Origin: Methylococcaceae bacterium
GTDB lineage: Bacteria; Pseudomonadota; Gammaproteobacteria; Methylococcales; Methylomonadaceae
DNA length: 64,000 nt
Assembly: GCA_030693065.1 (NCBI GenBank)
Contig: JAUYBL010000038.1
Span: 62,001 to 126,000, forward strand
Direction: 5' to 3'
This document shows, piece by piece, positions 19,710 to 29,309 of this stretch (the stretch's first letter is position 1; each line of letters starts with the position of its first letter). The notes under the pieces are model-generated. The model ran no database searches. It worked only from the letters and a program-made list of their open reading frames with translations, and was not told the DNA's origin. The position numbers and the translations under genes are program-made.

Positions 19710-22700
19710 GTTGGTTCTCCTGAGCAAGATCGGTTTTTAGTTGGGCCTTAGTCGCCGCCACACTAGTGGCATCGCTCCATTCCAGCGCCGCCAATTGTTG
19801 ATAGTACCGGTAACGGTTTTTTACATCCTGCTGAGCCTGCTTTAAGAACGCTTCGGCCTGTTCCGGATGACTTTGCCACAGCATGCTGAAACGAGTTTCG
19901 CTCATCACGAAATCGCGTAAAGGAATTGATGGTTCAGCAGAATCCAGATGCATTGGATTTTTGCCCTGCGTGATCTTGCCCGGATCAAAGCGAAACAGCG
20001 GCCAATGCCCACTTTTTACAGCAAGATTCTGTTGACGATGGTTGTTGGATAAATCCACACCGTGCGCGATACACGGTGCATAAGCAATGATGATGGACGG
20101 ACCATCATGTGCTTCGGCTTCCAAAAAGGCGCTAAGCGTTTGCGTATCCTTACCTGCATAGGCGACATGAGCAACGTAAACATTGTTGTAATCCATCGCC
20201 AGTAGCGCCAAATCTTTTTTGGCAGTAGCCTTGCCGCCAGCCGAGAATTTAGCCACCGCACCCAACGGCGTGGATTTGGACGTCTGTCCACCGGTGTTGG
20301 AATACACCTCAGTATCCAATACCAAGATATTGACGTTGCGACCGCTGGCCAGCACATGATCCAAACCCCCATAACCGATGTCGTAAGCCCAACCGTCGCC
20401 GCCGATGATCCAAACGCTTTTCTTAGATAGATAATCAGCCAGCGGCAACAAAGCTTGCGCGGCTGGTTGGCTCAAAGATGCCAAGCGCTGCTTTAATTCG
20501 ACAACGCGCTGGCGTTGTTCGTAGATACCGGCTTCGTCGGATTGATCAGCTTGCAAGATTGCATCGACCAGTTCGTAACCCAAAGTCTCGCGTAGCGAAA
20601 CTAACAGCTCGGTGGCGTGCTCGGCTTGCTTATCAATAGCAACGCGCATCCCTAAGCCAAACTCGGCGTTATCTTCAAACAAGGAATTATTCCAGGCTGG
20701 ACCTCGGCCCTCGGCGTTTTTGGCCCACGGCGTGGTGGGTAAATTGCCACCATAAATCGAGGAACAACCGGTGGCATTGGCAACGATCATCCGATCGCCG
20801 AATAATTGCGAAGCCAATTTTACATACGGCGTTTCGCCGCAACCGACGCAAGCGCCGGAAAATTCAAACAGCGGCTGCAATACCATCGCGCCTTTGATGG
20901 TGTTGGTTTTTAACAGCCTGCGATCGTATTCCGGCAAGGACAAGAAATAATCCCAATTTTTGCTTTCCGGTTCCCGCAGCGGCGCTTGCGGCTGCATGTT
21001 CAAGGCTTTGCGGCTGGCGTTGGACTTGTCACGAATCGGGCAGATGTCCACGCACAGCCCACAGCCGGTGCAATCTTCCGGTGCTATTTGATAACTGATC
21101 GACAAGCCGACCGGAAAATCCTTGCCGAGCATAGCCGCATGTTTAAAAGTTGCCGGTGCATCGTTTAAGGTATCGTTTGCCACGATTTTGCTTCGGATCG
21201 CTGCATGCGGACATACCATCGGGCATTTGCCGCATTGCGTGCATAGATCGGTTTCCCAAACCGGAATTTCCAACGCCAGATTACGTTTCTCGTAAGCTGC
21301 GCTGCCGGTCGGATAGGTACCATCGACAGGCAGCGCACTGACCGGCAGCAAATCGCCCCGGCCGGCAATGATCTCGCCGGTGACGCGCTTAATAAAGTCC
21401 GGCGCGCTGTCTGCAATATGCGAAACGATGTCGAAGCGGCTGTCAGCCTGATTAGGCAGCGGCACTTGCTGTAAACCGGCCAAGGTTTCGTCGATAGCCT
21501 TAAAGTTTAAATCGACAATACGCTGGCCTTTTTTGCCGTAGGTTTTTTGCACGGAGTGCTTAATTGCCGCAATAGCCTCATCCGGCGGAAGCACGCCGGA
21601 AATCGCAAAAAAGCAGGTCTGCATGATGGTGTTGATCCGTTTTCCCATGCCGGATTTTTCAGCAACCGCATTGCCGTCGATCAGATAAAAGCGAATTTTC
21701 TTCGCCAGCATTTGCTCTTGCATTTTATGTGGCAAGGTATTCCAGACCTGATCGACCGGCACCGGACTATTCAGCAAAAACACCGCATTGTCTGCGGCAT
21801 TGACCAGCATATCGTAGCGCTCCAGGAACACAGTTTGATGACAGCCGATAAATTTAGCGTCATTTTCGGCGATCAAATAGGTGGCTTGGATGGGCTTGGG
21901 ACCAAAACGCAAATGCGAGACGGTAATTGCGCCGGATTTTTTCGAGTCGTAAACGAAATAGCCCTGCGCATAGCAATCAGTTTCTTCGCCGATGATCTTA
22001 ATAGTGTTTTTATTAGCGCCAACCGTGCCGTCGCTGCCTAAACCGTAAAACATCGCCTGAAAGGTTTGCTCATGAACATCGGTACGGTAGCCAGCATCCC
22101 AATCCAGACTGGTATGACTAACGTCATCGTGAATGCCGATGGTAAATTGATTTTTCGGCTGTTCGCGTTTTAACTCGTCGTAAACCGCCTTGATCATGCC
22201 GGGGGTAAATTCCTTGGATGACAAGCCGTAACGGCCACCCACCACTTTCGGCAAACCGGCAAACTTGCCGCCGTTGCTAAAATCTTGCGCCAAAGCCGTC
22301 AGCACGTCTTTATACAAAGGTTCACCGTCAGCACCCGGCTCCTTGGTGCGATCCAATACGGCGATTTTTCGGCAACTGACAGGCAACGCTGCTATCAATC
22401 GCTCCGGGGCAAACGGCCTGAACAGCCGCACTTTCAGCAAACCGACCGCTTCGCCCTGTCGATTTAGATACTCCAGCGTTTCTTCCACCGCTTCCGCACC
22501 CGACCCCATCAATACGATAACCCGTTCGGCTTGCGGCGAACCGACGTATTCAAACAACCGATATTGCCGACCCGTCAAAGAAGCGAATCTATCCATAGCT
22601 TGCTGGGCAATTTCGGGTAATGCGGCGTAGTAAGGATTAACCGACTCCCGGCCCTGAAAGTAAACATCAGGATTTTGTGCGGTGCCGCGTAGTACCGGAT

Positions 22701-23337
22701 GATCTGGCGTCAAGGCTCGGTCGCGATGCTCGCTCACCCAAGCATCATCAATCATGCCGCGAAGCACCGAATCATCGACACTTACGATTTTCGAGACTTC
22801 ATGCGAGGTGCGGAAACCATCAAAAAAATGCATAAACGGAATCCGGCTTTGCAAAGCTACCGAGTGGGCGATCAGCGCAAAGTCCTGCACTTCCTGCGGC
22901 GAATTGGCACACAGCATCGCAAAGCCGGTCATCCGCGCCGCCATCACGTCGCTATGATCGCCAAAAATCGAAAGGCCCTGACAAGCCAACGAGCGAGCGG
23001 CGATATGAAACACGGTCGGGCTCAGTTCACCGGCGATTTTGTACATATTCGGCAGCATTAACAGTAAACCTTGCGAAGCGGTAAAGGTCGTCGCCAAAGT
23101 TCCGGCCTGCAAAGCACCATGGATAGCACCCGCGGCGCCGGCCTCGCTCTGCATTTCGACAACCTTAGGCACCGTGCCCCATAAATTGACTTGACCACGC
23201 GAAGACCACTCATCGGCCCATTCGCCCATCGCCGATGATGGCGTAATCGGGTAAATGGCGATAACTTCGTTCAATTTGTGCGCGATGCTGGCCGCTGCTT
23301 GGTTGCCGTCGATAGTGATAGTTTGCTGATTTTTCAT
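19702..23337 (-). CDS. nifJ: pyruvate:ferredoxin (flavodoxin) oxidoreductase
   Basis: A single-chain enzyme of 1211 residues that oxidises pyruvate to acetyl-CoA and CO2 and reduces ferredoxin or flavodoxin. The order of domains is N-terminal pyrimidine-binding (YPITPSSAMGEWAD), the gamma domain, two 4Fe-4S clusters (CTQCGKCPMVCPHAAI and CTGCGLCVDICP), and the C-terminal TPP domain with CVGCGE and GDGWAYDIGYGGLDH. It is oxygen-sensitive in most bacteria, which suggests use under low oxygen, for fermentation or nitrogen fixation. It leads an operon with the DHOD-like and DUF4186 genes. The 270 bases upstream separate it from divergent copA and show no clear promoter. Confidence 0.97.
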   Translation of the reverse strand: MKNQQTITIDGNQAAASIAHKLNEVIAIYPITPSSAMGEWADEWSSRGQVNLWGTVPKVVEMQSEAGAAGAIHGALQAGTLATTFTASQGLLLMLPNMYKIAGELSPTVFHIAARSLACQGLSIFGDHSDVMAARMTGFAMLCANSPQEVQDFALIAHSVALQSRIPFMHFFDGFRTSHEVSKIVSVDDSVLRGMIDDAWVSEHRDRALTPDHPVLRGTAQNPDVYFQGRESVNPYYAALPEIAQQAMDRFASLTGRQYRLFEYVGSPQAERVIVLMGSGAEAVEETLEYLNRQGEAVGLLKVRLFRPFAPERLIAALPVSCRKIAVLDRTKEPGADGEPLYKDVLTALAQDFSNGGKFAGLPKVVGGRYGLSSKEFTPGMIKAVYDELKREQPKNQFTIGIHDDVSHTSLDWDAGYRTDVHEQTFQAMFYGLGSDGTVGANKNTIKIIGEETDCYAQGYFVYDSKKSGAITVSHLRFGPKPIQATYLIAENDAKFIGCHQTVFLERYDMLVNAADNAVFLLNSPVPVDQVWNTLPHKMQEQMLAKKIRFYLIDGNAVAEKSGMGKRINTIMQTCFFAISGVLPPDEAIAAIKHSVQKTYGKKGQRIVDLNFKAIDETLAGLQQVPLPNQADSRFDIVSHIADSAPDFIKRVTGEIIAGRGDLLPVSALPVDGTYPTGSAAYEKRNLALEIPVWETDLCTQCGKCPMVCPHAAIRSKIVANDTLNDAPATFKHAAMLGKDFPVGLSISYQIAPEDCTGCGLCVDICPIRDKSNASRKALNMQPQAPLREPESKNWDYFLSLPEYDRRLLKTNTIKGAMVLQPLFEFSGACVGCGETPYVKLASQLFGDRMIVANATGCSSIYGGNLPTTPWAKNAEGRGPAWNNSLFEDNAEFGLGMRVAIDKQAEHATELLVSLRETLGYELVDAILQADQSDEAGIYEQRQRVVELKQRLASLSQPAAQALLPLADYLSKKSVWIIGGDGWAYDIGYGGLDHVLASGRNVNILVLDTEVYSNTGGQTSKSTPLGAVAKFSAGGKATAKKDLALLAMDYNNVYVAHVAYAGKDTQTLSAFLEAEAHDGPSIIIAYAPCIAHGVDLSNNHRQQNLAVKSGHWPLFRFDPGKITQGKNPMHLDSAEPSIPLRDFVMSETRFSMLWQSHPEQAEAFLKQAQQDVKNRYRYYQQLAALEWSDATSVAATKAQLKTDLAQENQHG

Positions 23338-23607
23338 AGAACAACCTTATTTGCGAAATAGAACTTAGCTGTTGAAAAGCGTCGACTGTGTTAAAAATAG
23401 CATTTTTAACGAATCTGTTCTTAGTGTGAATTTGCGACAATTTGATTACATGCTTGCACATCACAAAAGTCAACCGGCTTGGCAAGCGCAACCCACATTG
23501 ATCATCTTGAGTAGAAAACTTGAATGCTACGATTATGCTTTTGATATTCTCCGCGCATAAAATCCACATTAATCAGAATGTATTCAATTCACCGGTTTAG
23601 CGCATAA

Positions 23608-25293
23608 ATGAGTGATTATCGGCAGTGTCGTTTTTCATATTTTGTAATCGTTGGCTTTAGTTTATTTCTAAGCTGGCAACAGGTTTTTGCAGGCAGTTAT
23701 CAGTTGAGTGTAACTGAAAAATCCATCAATCTAATTGGTGAAGAACAACATGCCATCGTCGGTAATGACGGCTTGCCTGCACCAACCTTGCATTGGCAAG
23801 AAGGTGAACTGGTCACATTAAATGTTACCAATCACTTAAAAGTGCCGACCTCTATTCACTGGCACGGCATTGTGCTGCCTTATCAAATGGACGGCGTGCC
23901 CGGCATCAGTTTTGACGGTATTGAACCGGGCCAAACCTTTACCTATCAATTTCCAGTCAAACAAAGCGGTACTTACTGGTATCACGGCCATTCAGGCATG
24001 CAGGAGCAAGAAGGCTTGTTCGGCGCGCTGGTGATAACTCCCAAGCATGAGCAGCAACCGGTCGACCGCGATTATGTAGTGATGCTGTCCGACTGGCCGG
24101 AAGCAGACCCGCATCGCACCCTGGCACGTTTAAAAAAGCAGAGCGATTATTACAACTTCCAGAAACGCACCGTTGGCGATTTATTTACCGATATTCAAAA
24201 TCTCGGCTTTTGGGAAACCGTCGCAGACCGCTTGGTCTGGGGTGAAATGCGCATGGAGCCGACCGATCTGGCCGATGTCACCGGCGCAACGTATCATTTT
24301 TTGATCAACGGCCAAACGCCGGAAATGCATAAAACCTACTTGTTTAAGCCCGGTGAAAAACTGCGTTTACGTTTTATCAATGCCTCGGCGATGAGTTATT
24401 TCGATATTCGTATCCCCGGCTTAAAAATGCAGGTAATCGCCGCCGACGGTCAGCAAGTGGCGCCAGTCGACGTTGAAGAATTTCGCATTGCAGTGGCTGA
24501 AACCTATGACGTGTTAGTCGAGCCGCAAACTGAACAGGCTTACAGCATTTTTGCCGAAGCTATGGATCGTAGCGGTTTTGCCCACGCATCATTGACGCCA
24601 CACAGTGATTTGCAAGCAGTGCCGCCGCCCATGCGACCCCGGACTTTATTAACGATGGCAGACATGGGCGGCGCACATAGCGGTCATGCTGAGCATCAGC
24701 AACATGATCAACACACCGCTACCGACGCTTCAGAACAGCATGTCGGACATAATAGTCCAGCCGCCGAACCGGCAACCAGTCACGCAGGACATACACCTTC
24801 GGAAAATGATCCTCATGCCGGTCATCAAATGCCGATGCCTCAGAAGATAACGTCTTCCCCCGTGCTAAGTTATCAAGCTCTAAAATCAGTCGAACCGGAG
24901 CACCATTTAATGGGGCAGCCGGATCGTGAAATCACCTTACGGCTCACCGGCAATATGAATCGCTATATCTGGTCGTTCGACGATGTTAAATATTCCGAAT
25001 CCGAGCCGATCAGAGTCAAATTCGGCGAGCGTATTCGCTTTCATTACGTCAACGAGACCATGATGAATCATCCGATTCATATCCACGGCCTGTGGCAGTA
25101 CCTGGATAACGGCTACGGCATGTACAACCCGAAAAAGCACGTTATCAGCGTTAAACCCGGCCAAACAGCCATCGTCGATGTGCTTGCAGATACCGAGGGC
25201 GAATGGGCGTTTCATTGCCATTTGCTGTACCACATGGATACCGGCATGTTCCGCAAGTTGATTGTGGAAAAAGCAGAGCATCATCATGACTAG
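23608..25293 (+). CDS. copA: multicopper oxidase, CopA-type copper resistance protein
   Basis: A periplasmic three-cupredoxin oxidase that binds or oxidises Cu(I). Copper ligands are clear: HWHG and WYHGH near the N-terminus, HPIHIHG, and HCHLLYHMDTGM near the C-terminus. A Met/His-rich insert (about residues 350-415, with repeats such as GHAEHQQHDQH and HAGHQMPMPQ) matches the copper-binding region of CopA. 561 residues is typical. The N-terminal signal looks Sec-type (hydrophobic core and QVFAG cleavage) and lacks the twin arginine usual in CopA, which is odd for an enzyme normally exported folded. copB overlaps its stop by 8 bases. Confidence 0.92.
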   Translation: MSDYRQCRFSYFVIVGFSLFLSWQQVFAGSYQLSVTEKSINLIGEEQHAIVGNDGLPAPTLHWQEGELVTLNVTNHLKVPTSIHWHGIVLPYQMDGVPGISFDGIEPGQTFTYQFPVKQSGTYWYHGHSGMQEQEGLFGALVITPKHEQQPVDRDYVVMLSDWPEADPHRTLARLKKQSDYYNFQKRTVGDLFTDIQNLGFWETVADRLVWGEMRMEPTDLADVTGATYHFLINGQTPEMHKTYLFKPGEKLRLRFINASAMSYFDIRIPGLKMQVIAADGQQVAPVDVEEFRIAVAETYDVLVEPQTEQAYSIFAEAMDRSGFAHASLTPHSDLQAVPPPMRPRTLLTMADMGGAHSGHAEHQQHDQHTATDASEQHVGHNSPAAEPATSHAGHTPSENDPHAGHQMPMPQKITSSPVLSYQALKSVEPEHHLMGQPDREITLRLTGNMNRYIWSFDDVKYSESEPIRVKFGERIRFHYVNETMMNHPIHIHGLWQYLDNGYGMYNPKKHVISVKPGQTAIVDVLADTEGEWAFHCHLLYHMDTGMFRKLIVEKAEHHHD

Positions 25294-25960
25294 CCGCTTG
25301 ATATTACTGCTGTTGGCAATGACTGTTAGCGTTGCTGAAGCGCAAGAAGACCCAATGATTTTCAACCATTTCAAAGCTGAGCGCCTGGAATATGAAGGCA
25401 ACGAAAACCTGAGTTTATTCAAATGGGATGTGCAAAATTGGATCGGTAATGACAAACACAAGTTATGGCTTAAAACCGAAGGTGATTATGTCAGCGAGCA
25501 AAACATCTTCGGCCGCGCCGATTTGCAACTGCTGTACAGCCGCAACATCAGTACCTTTTGGGATTTTCAAATCGGCGCGCGACGAGCGTTTGAGCCCGAA
25601 CGCACCTATGATGCCGTCATAGGTTTTCAGGGCTTGGCGCCTTATTTCATCGAAGTCGAAAGCGCCATGTTCATCACCGATAATGGCAACGTCTTGGGTC
25701 GATTAGGCTTAGGCTATGAACTCCTACTCACGCAACGACTAATTTTACAACCGCGCATTGAAGTTAATGTTGCCGCCAATGATATTAAAAATCGTGGCGT
25801 TAAGTCTGGCGTTACCGAATTCGAAACCGGCATGCGTTTACGCTACGAGATCGAACGCGAATTTGCACCCTACTTGGGCTTTGATTACGTCGAAGAAGAA
25901 TCCTTACTCGAACATCATCACAGCGTGCGCTTTGTGGTCGGGATGCGAGTTTGGTATTAG
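25286..25960 (+). CDS. copB: copper resistance outer-membrane protein CopB
   Basis: A 224-residue protein with a signal peptide (about 1-20, ending VAEA) and a beta-rich outer-membrane body: LKTEGDYVSEQN, QLLYSRNISTFWDFQIGARR and YLGFDYVEEES. The C-terminus ends in an aromatic, VGMRVWY, as in outer-membrane barrels. CopB works with CopA in copper sequestration. The usual Met/His-rich N-terminal segment of longer CopB proteins is absent. An earlier ATG at 25262 exists, but the ATG at 25286 gives a clean signal peptide and an 8-base overlap with the copA stop, so I prefer it. Confidence 0.9.
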   Translation: MTSRLILLLLAMTVSVAEAQEDPMIFNHFKAERLEYEGNENLSLFKWDVQNWIGNDKHKLWLKTEGDYVSEQNIFGRADLQLLYSRNISTFWDFQIGARRAFEPERTYDAVIGFQGLAPYFIEVESAMFITDNGNVLGRLGLGYELLLTQRLILQPRIEVNVAANDIKNRGVKSGVTEFETGMRLRYEIEREFAPYLGFDYVEEESLLEHHHSVRFVVGMRVWY

Positions 25961-25975
25961 TCGATACAATTACCT

Positions 25976-27010
25976 TCAGCAGCCCATTGCATTGTTATGA
26001 TGTTGCACGGCTGTCGTTAACTCATCCGCTAAATTTGCAATCTCCCCCTGTGTAATCAATACCAGGCGACTTTTACCATCATCGGTTGTTCTAACAGGCA
26101 ACAAAACCGGCTGATAAAGTCGCTGGGCAGCGGCTTGAATTAATAACGGTTCGGGGTGCTCATGGGCAAACACAACTCCTTTAATGCGGACTAATTGCTG
26201 GGAATATTGCTTAAGCAACTGCTCTAATGCCAACTGCAAACACGGCCAACTGATCGGCTGATCAAATTGCACGCTGATACTATTAAAACCATGTTCCACT
26301 GGAGTTTGCGTGTTCGGAAGCTGGCGAATTTTTTTGGCAACCCCCAATATTAATTCCGGTGCAACCGCACCTTGAATGACGTTTAAGCAAGCTACCGTTG
26401 GCGCAAGTTTATTTAACCAAGCATTGGCTGCCGCCAGTTGTAGTGGACTGGCAAGATCTGTATGAGTAAGCGCTACTACATCGGCCCAAGCGATCTGCGC
26501 TTGCGCTTCGGGAAAACGCGCCAACGTTTCGGCACCGCTGACTGCTGATAGCGTCGTAATCACTGATTGCAGATGATAGCGAGCGGCAAGCCAACGCTCT
26601 CGCAACAGGATGTCCAACACCGGTTCAGGATTTGCAACGCCGCTGGTTTCGATAATCACTCGCTCAAATGGTTTATCGCCAGGCAGGTTTTTTATGCCAT
26701 CATTCAGTCGGGTACTGGCAGAGTAATTACTGGTCTCCCAGGCCATTCGTAGATTTTTTAAGACCGGCGTTAACGAACCGCGCACTTGGCAACACAAACA
26801 ACCGCCCGCCAATACCGACATAGGCACATCGTGCTCTCTGAGCAGTTGTTGGTCAATGGCAGTACTGCCAAACTCATTGATAATCACCGCCGACTTTGGC
26901 GCATGCTGTAACAAGCGATTAAGCAAGGTAGTTTTACCGCTGCCTAAGAATCCACTAATAACAATGACAGGAATACGCTCGATAGGCTTGCTTGGGTTCA
27001 TTTTGTCCAT
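25976..27010 (-). CDS. CobW/COG0523-family GTPase (metal chaperone-like)
   Basis: A G3E GTPase of 344 residues. Walker A is GFLGSGKTTLL (20-30), followed by the metal-binding GGCLCC (69-74, the CxCC motif of COG0523), an ETSG switch (IIETSGVANP) and a THTDLA-type guanine-specificity motif where TKxD is expected. The C-terminal CobW domain ends with a His-containing VQHHNNAMGC tail. Family members deliver Zn, Co or other metals to targets. The position between copAB (convergent) and modE (divergent) suggests metal homeostasis but does not decide which metal. The first ATG is used; a second at residue 4 is possible. Confidence 0.85.
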   Translation of the reverse strand: MDKMNPSKPIERIPVIVISGFLGSGKTTLLNRLLQHAPKSAVIINEFGSTAIDQQLLREHDVPMSVLAGGCLCCQVRGSLTPVLKNLRMAWETSNYSASTRLNDGIKNLPGDKPFERVIIETSGVANPEPVLDILLRERWLAARYHLQSVITTLSAVSGAETLARFPEAQAQIAWADVVALTHTDLASPLQLAAANAWLNKLAPTVACLNVIQGAVAPELILGVAKKIRQLPNTQTPVEHGFNSISVQFDQPISWPCLQLALEQLLKQYSQQLVRIKGVVFAHEHPEPLLIQAAAQRLYQPVLLPVRTTDDGKSRLVLITQGEIANLADELTTAVQHHNNAMGC

Positions 27011-27104
27011 TTTAATAATCGAATAACAGCCCTATGCTGTGTACTTGAGCATAGCTATCTACACAACTTAAAGCAGCAAAAAAAGTAACATATGCCATGG
27101 ATAA

Positions 27105-27315
27105 TTAATTGCGGAGTTACGAGCCCTGCCTCACAAAAGCACGAGTTTTGCCAGTACCCAAGCAGCGTGGCGATTTTATAAAAATGACCGGGGTACTTTA
27201 ACAAAATTGCACAAACCCTTATTACTCGCCGTCCACCAAGGTATTGCAACGCACTGCAATCAGTATGATTTATGTGTCCATGATTGGTCACGTGCCTACC
27301 CAAAAAGTCTTTAGG
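27105..27315 (+). pseudogene. relic of an IS4-type transposase N-terminus
   Basis: Within the 331-base gap between the COG0523 gene and modE, one frame reads ASTQAAWRFYKNDRGTL, then PLLLAVHQGI and VHDWSRAYPKSL before a stop. The TQAAWRF/YKN and VHDWS segments are characteristic of the N-terminal part of IS4-family transposases. There is no start codon in frame (a TAA lies at 27102-27104) and the catalytic domain is missing, so it is a short dead fragment. Identification is by recall of family patterns only. Confidence 0.5.
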
Positions 27316-27341
27316 CGCTTTTAAAACATCTCACTTTAGGT

Positions 27342-28166
27342 ATGAAAATGCTAAAAAAAACCAATATCGGTATAACGACAAGCTGGGTAGAGGGTGAGTT
27401 GCGGCTGGCCGGTATGCTGGATAATCGGATGATTACCTTGTTGAAGGCTGTAAATGAAAGCGGATCCATTAATCAAGCCGCCAAACAAGTAGGCTTAAGC
27501 TATAAGGGGGCTTGGCAGATCATAGAGCGGGCCAACAATCTGGTACCAAAAGTGTTGATTAGCACTGCAACCGGCGGCAGCAAGGGTGGCGGTACTAGCC
27601 TGACGGCCGCGGGCCAAGCGTTGCTATCGCTGTTCATCCGGCTGGAGCACCAGCATCGGCAGTTTTTGCAGAAAATAAACCAAGGTCTGGCTGATGATCC
27701 TGAAATGTTGCTGCTTCTTAAACCATTGACCATCAAAACCAGCGCCACTAATCAACTATTCGGAACCATCACGGCCATTAAAGCCGGTGCCGTCAATGCC
27801 GAAGTGTTTATCGAATTAAAAGGCGGCGAACGAATTGTTGCTTCGCAGACGTTAGCGATGCTTGAATCGCTTGAGCTTGCCGTCGGTGGCGATGTGCTGC
27901 TGCTGATCAATGCCTCGGAGATTAGAGTCGTCACTGCTCCCGATCATCACAGTTTTTCAGCTCGAAACTGTATATCGGGTAAAGTGATTCGCGTTCGGCA
28001 AGACGCTGTAGAGTCAGAGATCGTAATTCAATTGAGCGGCGGCGACAGTCTTGCTGCAACAATAACCCAAACCAGTGCCGAAGCACTGGGATTGAGCTCT
28101 GGCGTTTCGGTCCATGGCGTTTTTAAAAGCAATGCCGTGATAATAGCTGCGCTAACCTCAAAATAA
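27342..28166 (+). CDS. modE: ModE-type molybdate-responsive transcriptional regulator
   Basis: 274 residues, close to E. coli ModE. The N-terminal winged helix (LLKAVNESGSINQAAKQVG, then SYKGAWQII) binds DNA, and two C-terminal TOBE/Mop domains (TSATNQLFGTITAIKAGAVN and SARNCISGKVIRVRQD) bind molybdate. Loaded ModE usually represses the modABC uptake genes and controls molybdoenzymes. No mod transporter is in the window. Two possible starts six bases apart (27342 and 27348) cannot be separated. The GGSKGGGTSLT wing loop is typical. Confidence 0.92.
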   Translation: MKMLKKTNIGITTSWVEGELRLAGMLDNRMITLLKAVNESGSINQAAKQVGLSYKGAWQIIERANNLVPKVLISTATGGSKGGGTSLTAAGQALLSLFIRLEHQHRQFLQKINQGLADDPEMLLLLKPLTIKTSATNQLFGTITAIKAGAVNAEVFIELKGGERIVASQTLAMLESLELAVGGDVLLLINASEIRVVTAPDHHSFSARNCISGKVIRVRQDAVESEIVIQLSGGDSLAATITQTSAEALGLSSGVSVHGVFKSNAVIIAALTSK

Positions 28167-28307
28167 CTTGTGGCGAATCATGTCAATGGGTAATTTTCTT
28201 AACCTTCCAATTATCACTTCAACTACGTATTTGTACGGATAGTTTCTTTAATTTTAAAATACGATAATCAAGATCCCTTATTCCTTTCAATCTTGTGAGG
28301 AAATCAA

Positions 28308-28508
28308 ATGTCTGCAAGTTTTAATCCAACAACATCTACCTATAACCCCCCTATTGATGCAGAGGAATTCAGACAACTGGTTGCAGAACTTGCTTACCAT
28401 AAAGCTGAAAAAAGAGGCTTTATTGCAGGTCATGAATTAGAAGATTGGCTTGCGGCCGAATGCGAGGTTAAAAATAACTGCTTTTACTGGTTTCAAGAAG
28501 AAGATTAG
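28308..28508 (+). CDS. DUF2934 family small protein
   Basis: A 66-residue soluble acidic protein. The core RQLVAELAYHKAEKRGF, then HELEDWLAAECEV, matches DUF2934, a short helical family of unknown function. GAGG lies 8 bases before the ATG. The 5' end and leader of this gene (about 28285-28342) recur in front of glgP as a truncated copy. The mlaC-like gene follows after 60 bases on the same strand and may be co-transcribed. Confidence 0.85.
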   Translation: MSASFNPTTSTYNPPIDAEEFRQLVAELAYHKAEKRGFIAGHELEDWLAAECEVKNNCFYWFQEED

Positions 28509-28568
28509 TTTTGTTAGTCCGTATTCTTTAATTTAACGACACATTCGCTAACGCGGAAGCAAATCAAT

Positions 28569-29207
28569 ATGCCAAATCGAACTAAATACTTTGCCATAGC
28601 TGGCTTTTTGACCATATTACTTGGCGTATTATGCGGCCCGGCAACAGCCGAGAATTTACAAGCTCCGCAGCTAGTCATCCAAAGTGTGTCGACCCAACTG
28701 CAGCAAAAACTTAAAGACAAAGCCTTTAGCCAAAATTTTGCGCAAGTGGTGAAGTTTGTGAATGGCGTTATTGCCCAACATACTGATTTCGACAAAATCG
28801 CCCCATTAGTCTTGGGAAAACACTGGCGAACCGCAACAACTGCAGAGCAGCAGCGATTTAAAGAGGAGTTTCAAACACTGATAGTAAGGACATACTCCAG
28901 GGCATTTGTTGAATATAACGACTGGACAATACGTTTTTTGCCTCTTGAACGCTCCCCTGAAGCAACCAAAATCGTTGTTAAAACAGAAGTATTACAGCCC
29001 CGTCAGCAACCTGTTGAGGTTAATTACCGCATGTTCCTGAGTAAAGGCGAATGGGAGGTCTACGATATTGTGATTGCCGGTGTGAGTCTGGTGACGAATT
29101 ACCGCTCAACCTTTAATGAGGAAATTCAAACCAAAGGTTCTATTAGCGCCGTTATTGATGCACTGGCTAAACGTAATATTGAAGCACTTGCTGCTAAGAA
29201 TTCTTAG
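28569..29207 (+). CDS. MlaC/Ttg2D-family phospholipid-binding protein (HpnM-like)
   Basis: A 212-residue periplasmic protein with a signal peptide (about 1-27, ending PATA). It has the MlaC body: a helical start (LQQKLKDKAFSQNFAQV), HTDFDKIAPLVLGKHW, and the lipid-cavity strands VNYRMFLSKGEWEVYDIVIAGVSL (split here as VNYRMFLSKGEW and YDIVIAGVSLVTNYR). MlaC shuttles phospholipids between membranes. The related HpnM occurs in hopanoid gene sets, and the presence of hpnN elsewhere in the window makes that reading possible. No mla ABC transporter genes adjoin it, so it is an orphan. Confidence 0.82.
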   Translation: MPNRTKYFAIAGFLTILLGVLCGPATAENLQAPQLVIQSVSTQLQQKLKDKAFSQNFAQVVKFVNGVIAQHTDFDKIAPLVLGKHWRTATTAEQQRFKEEFQTLIVRTYSRAFVEYNDWTIRFLPLERSPEATKIVVKTEVLQPRQQPVEVNYRMFLSKGEWEVYDIVIAGVSLVTNYRSTFNEEIQTKGSISAVIDALAKRNIEALAAKNS

Positions 29208-29309
29208 GGCGCCGTTTTGACTGTTCAATAAGGCTCTCTCCTGAGCATAGTCATGAAGTATTCAATCAACCCACTTCTGTTATCCCCTGCCAACCATTGC
29301 CGAGAAACC

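Noticed and set aside
21547-22041. Long open frames antisense to nifJ
   Set aside because: They mirror the codon periodicity of nifJ, lack ribosome-binding sites and have no domain similarity; nifJ itself is complete.
25976-27010. Naming the COG0523 protein CobW of cobalamin synthesis
   Set aside because: There are no cob genes next to it, and the family covers several metals; the copAB/modE setting does not decide among them.
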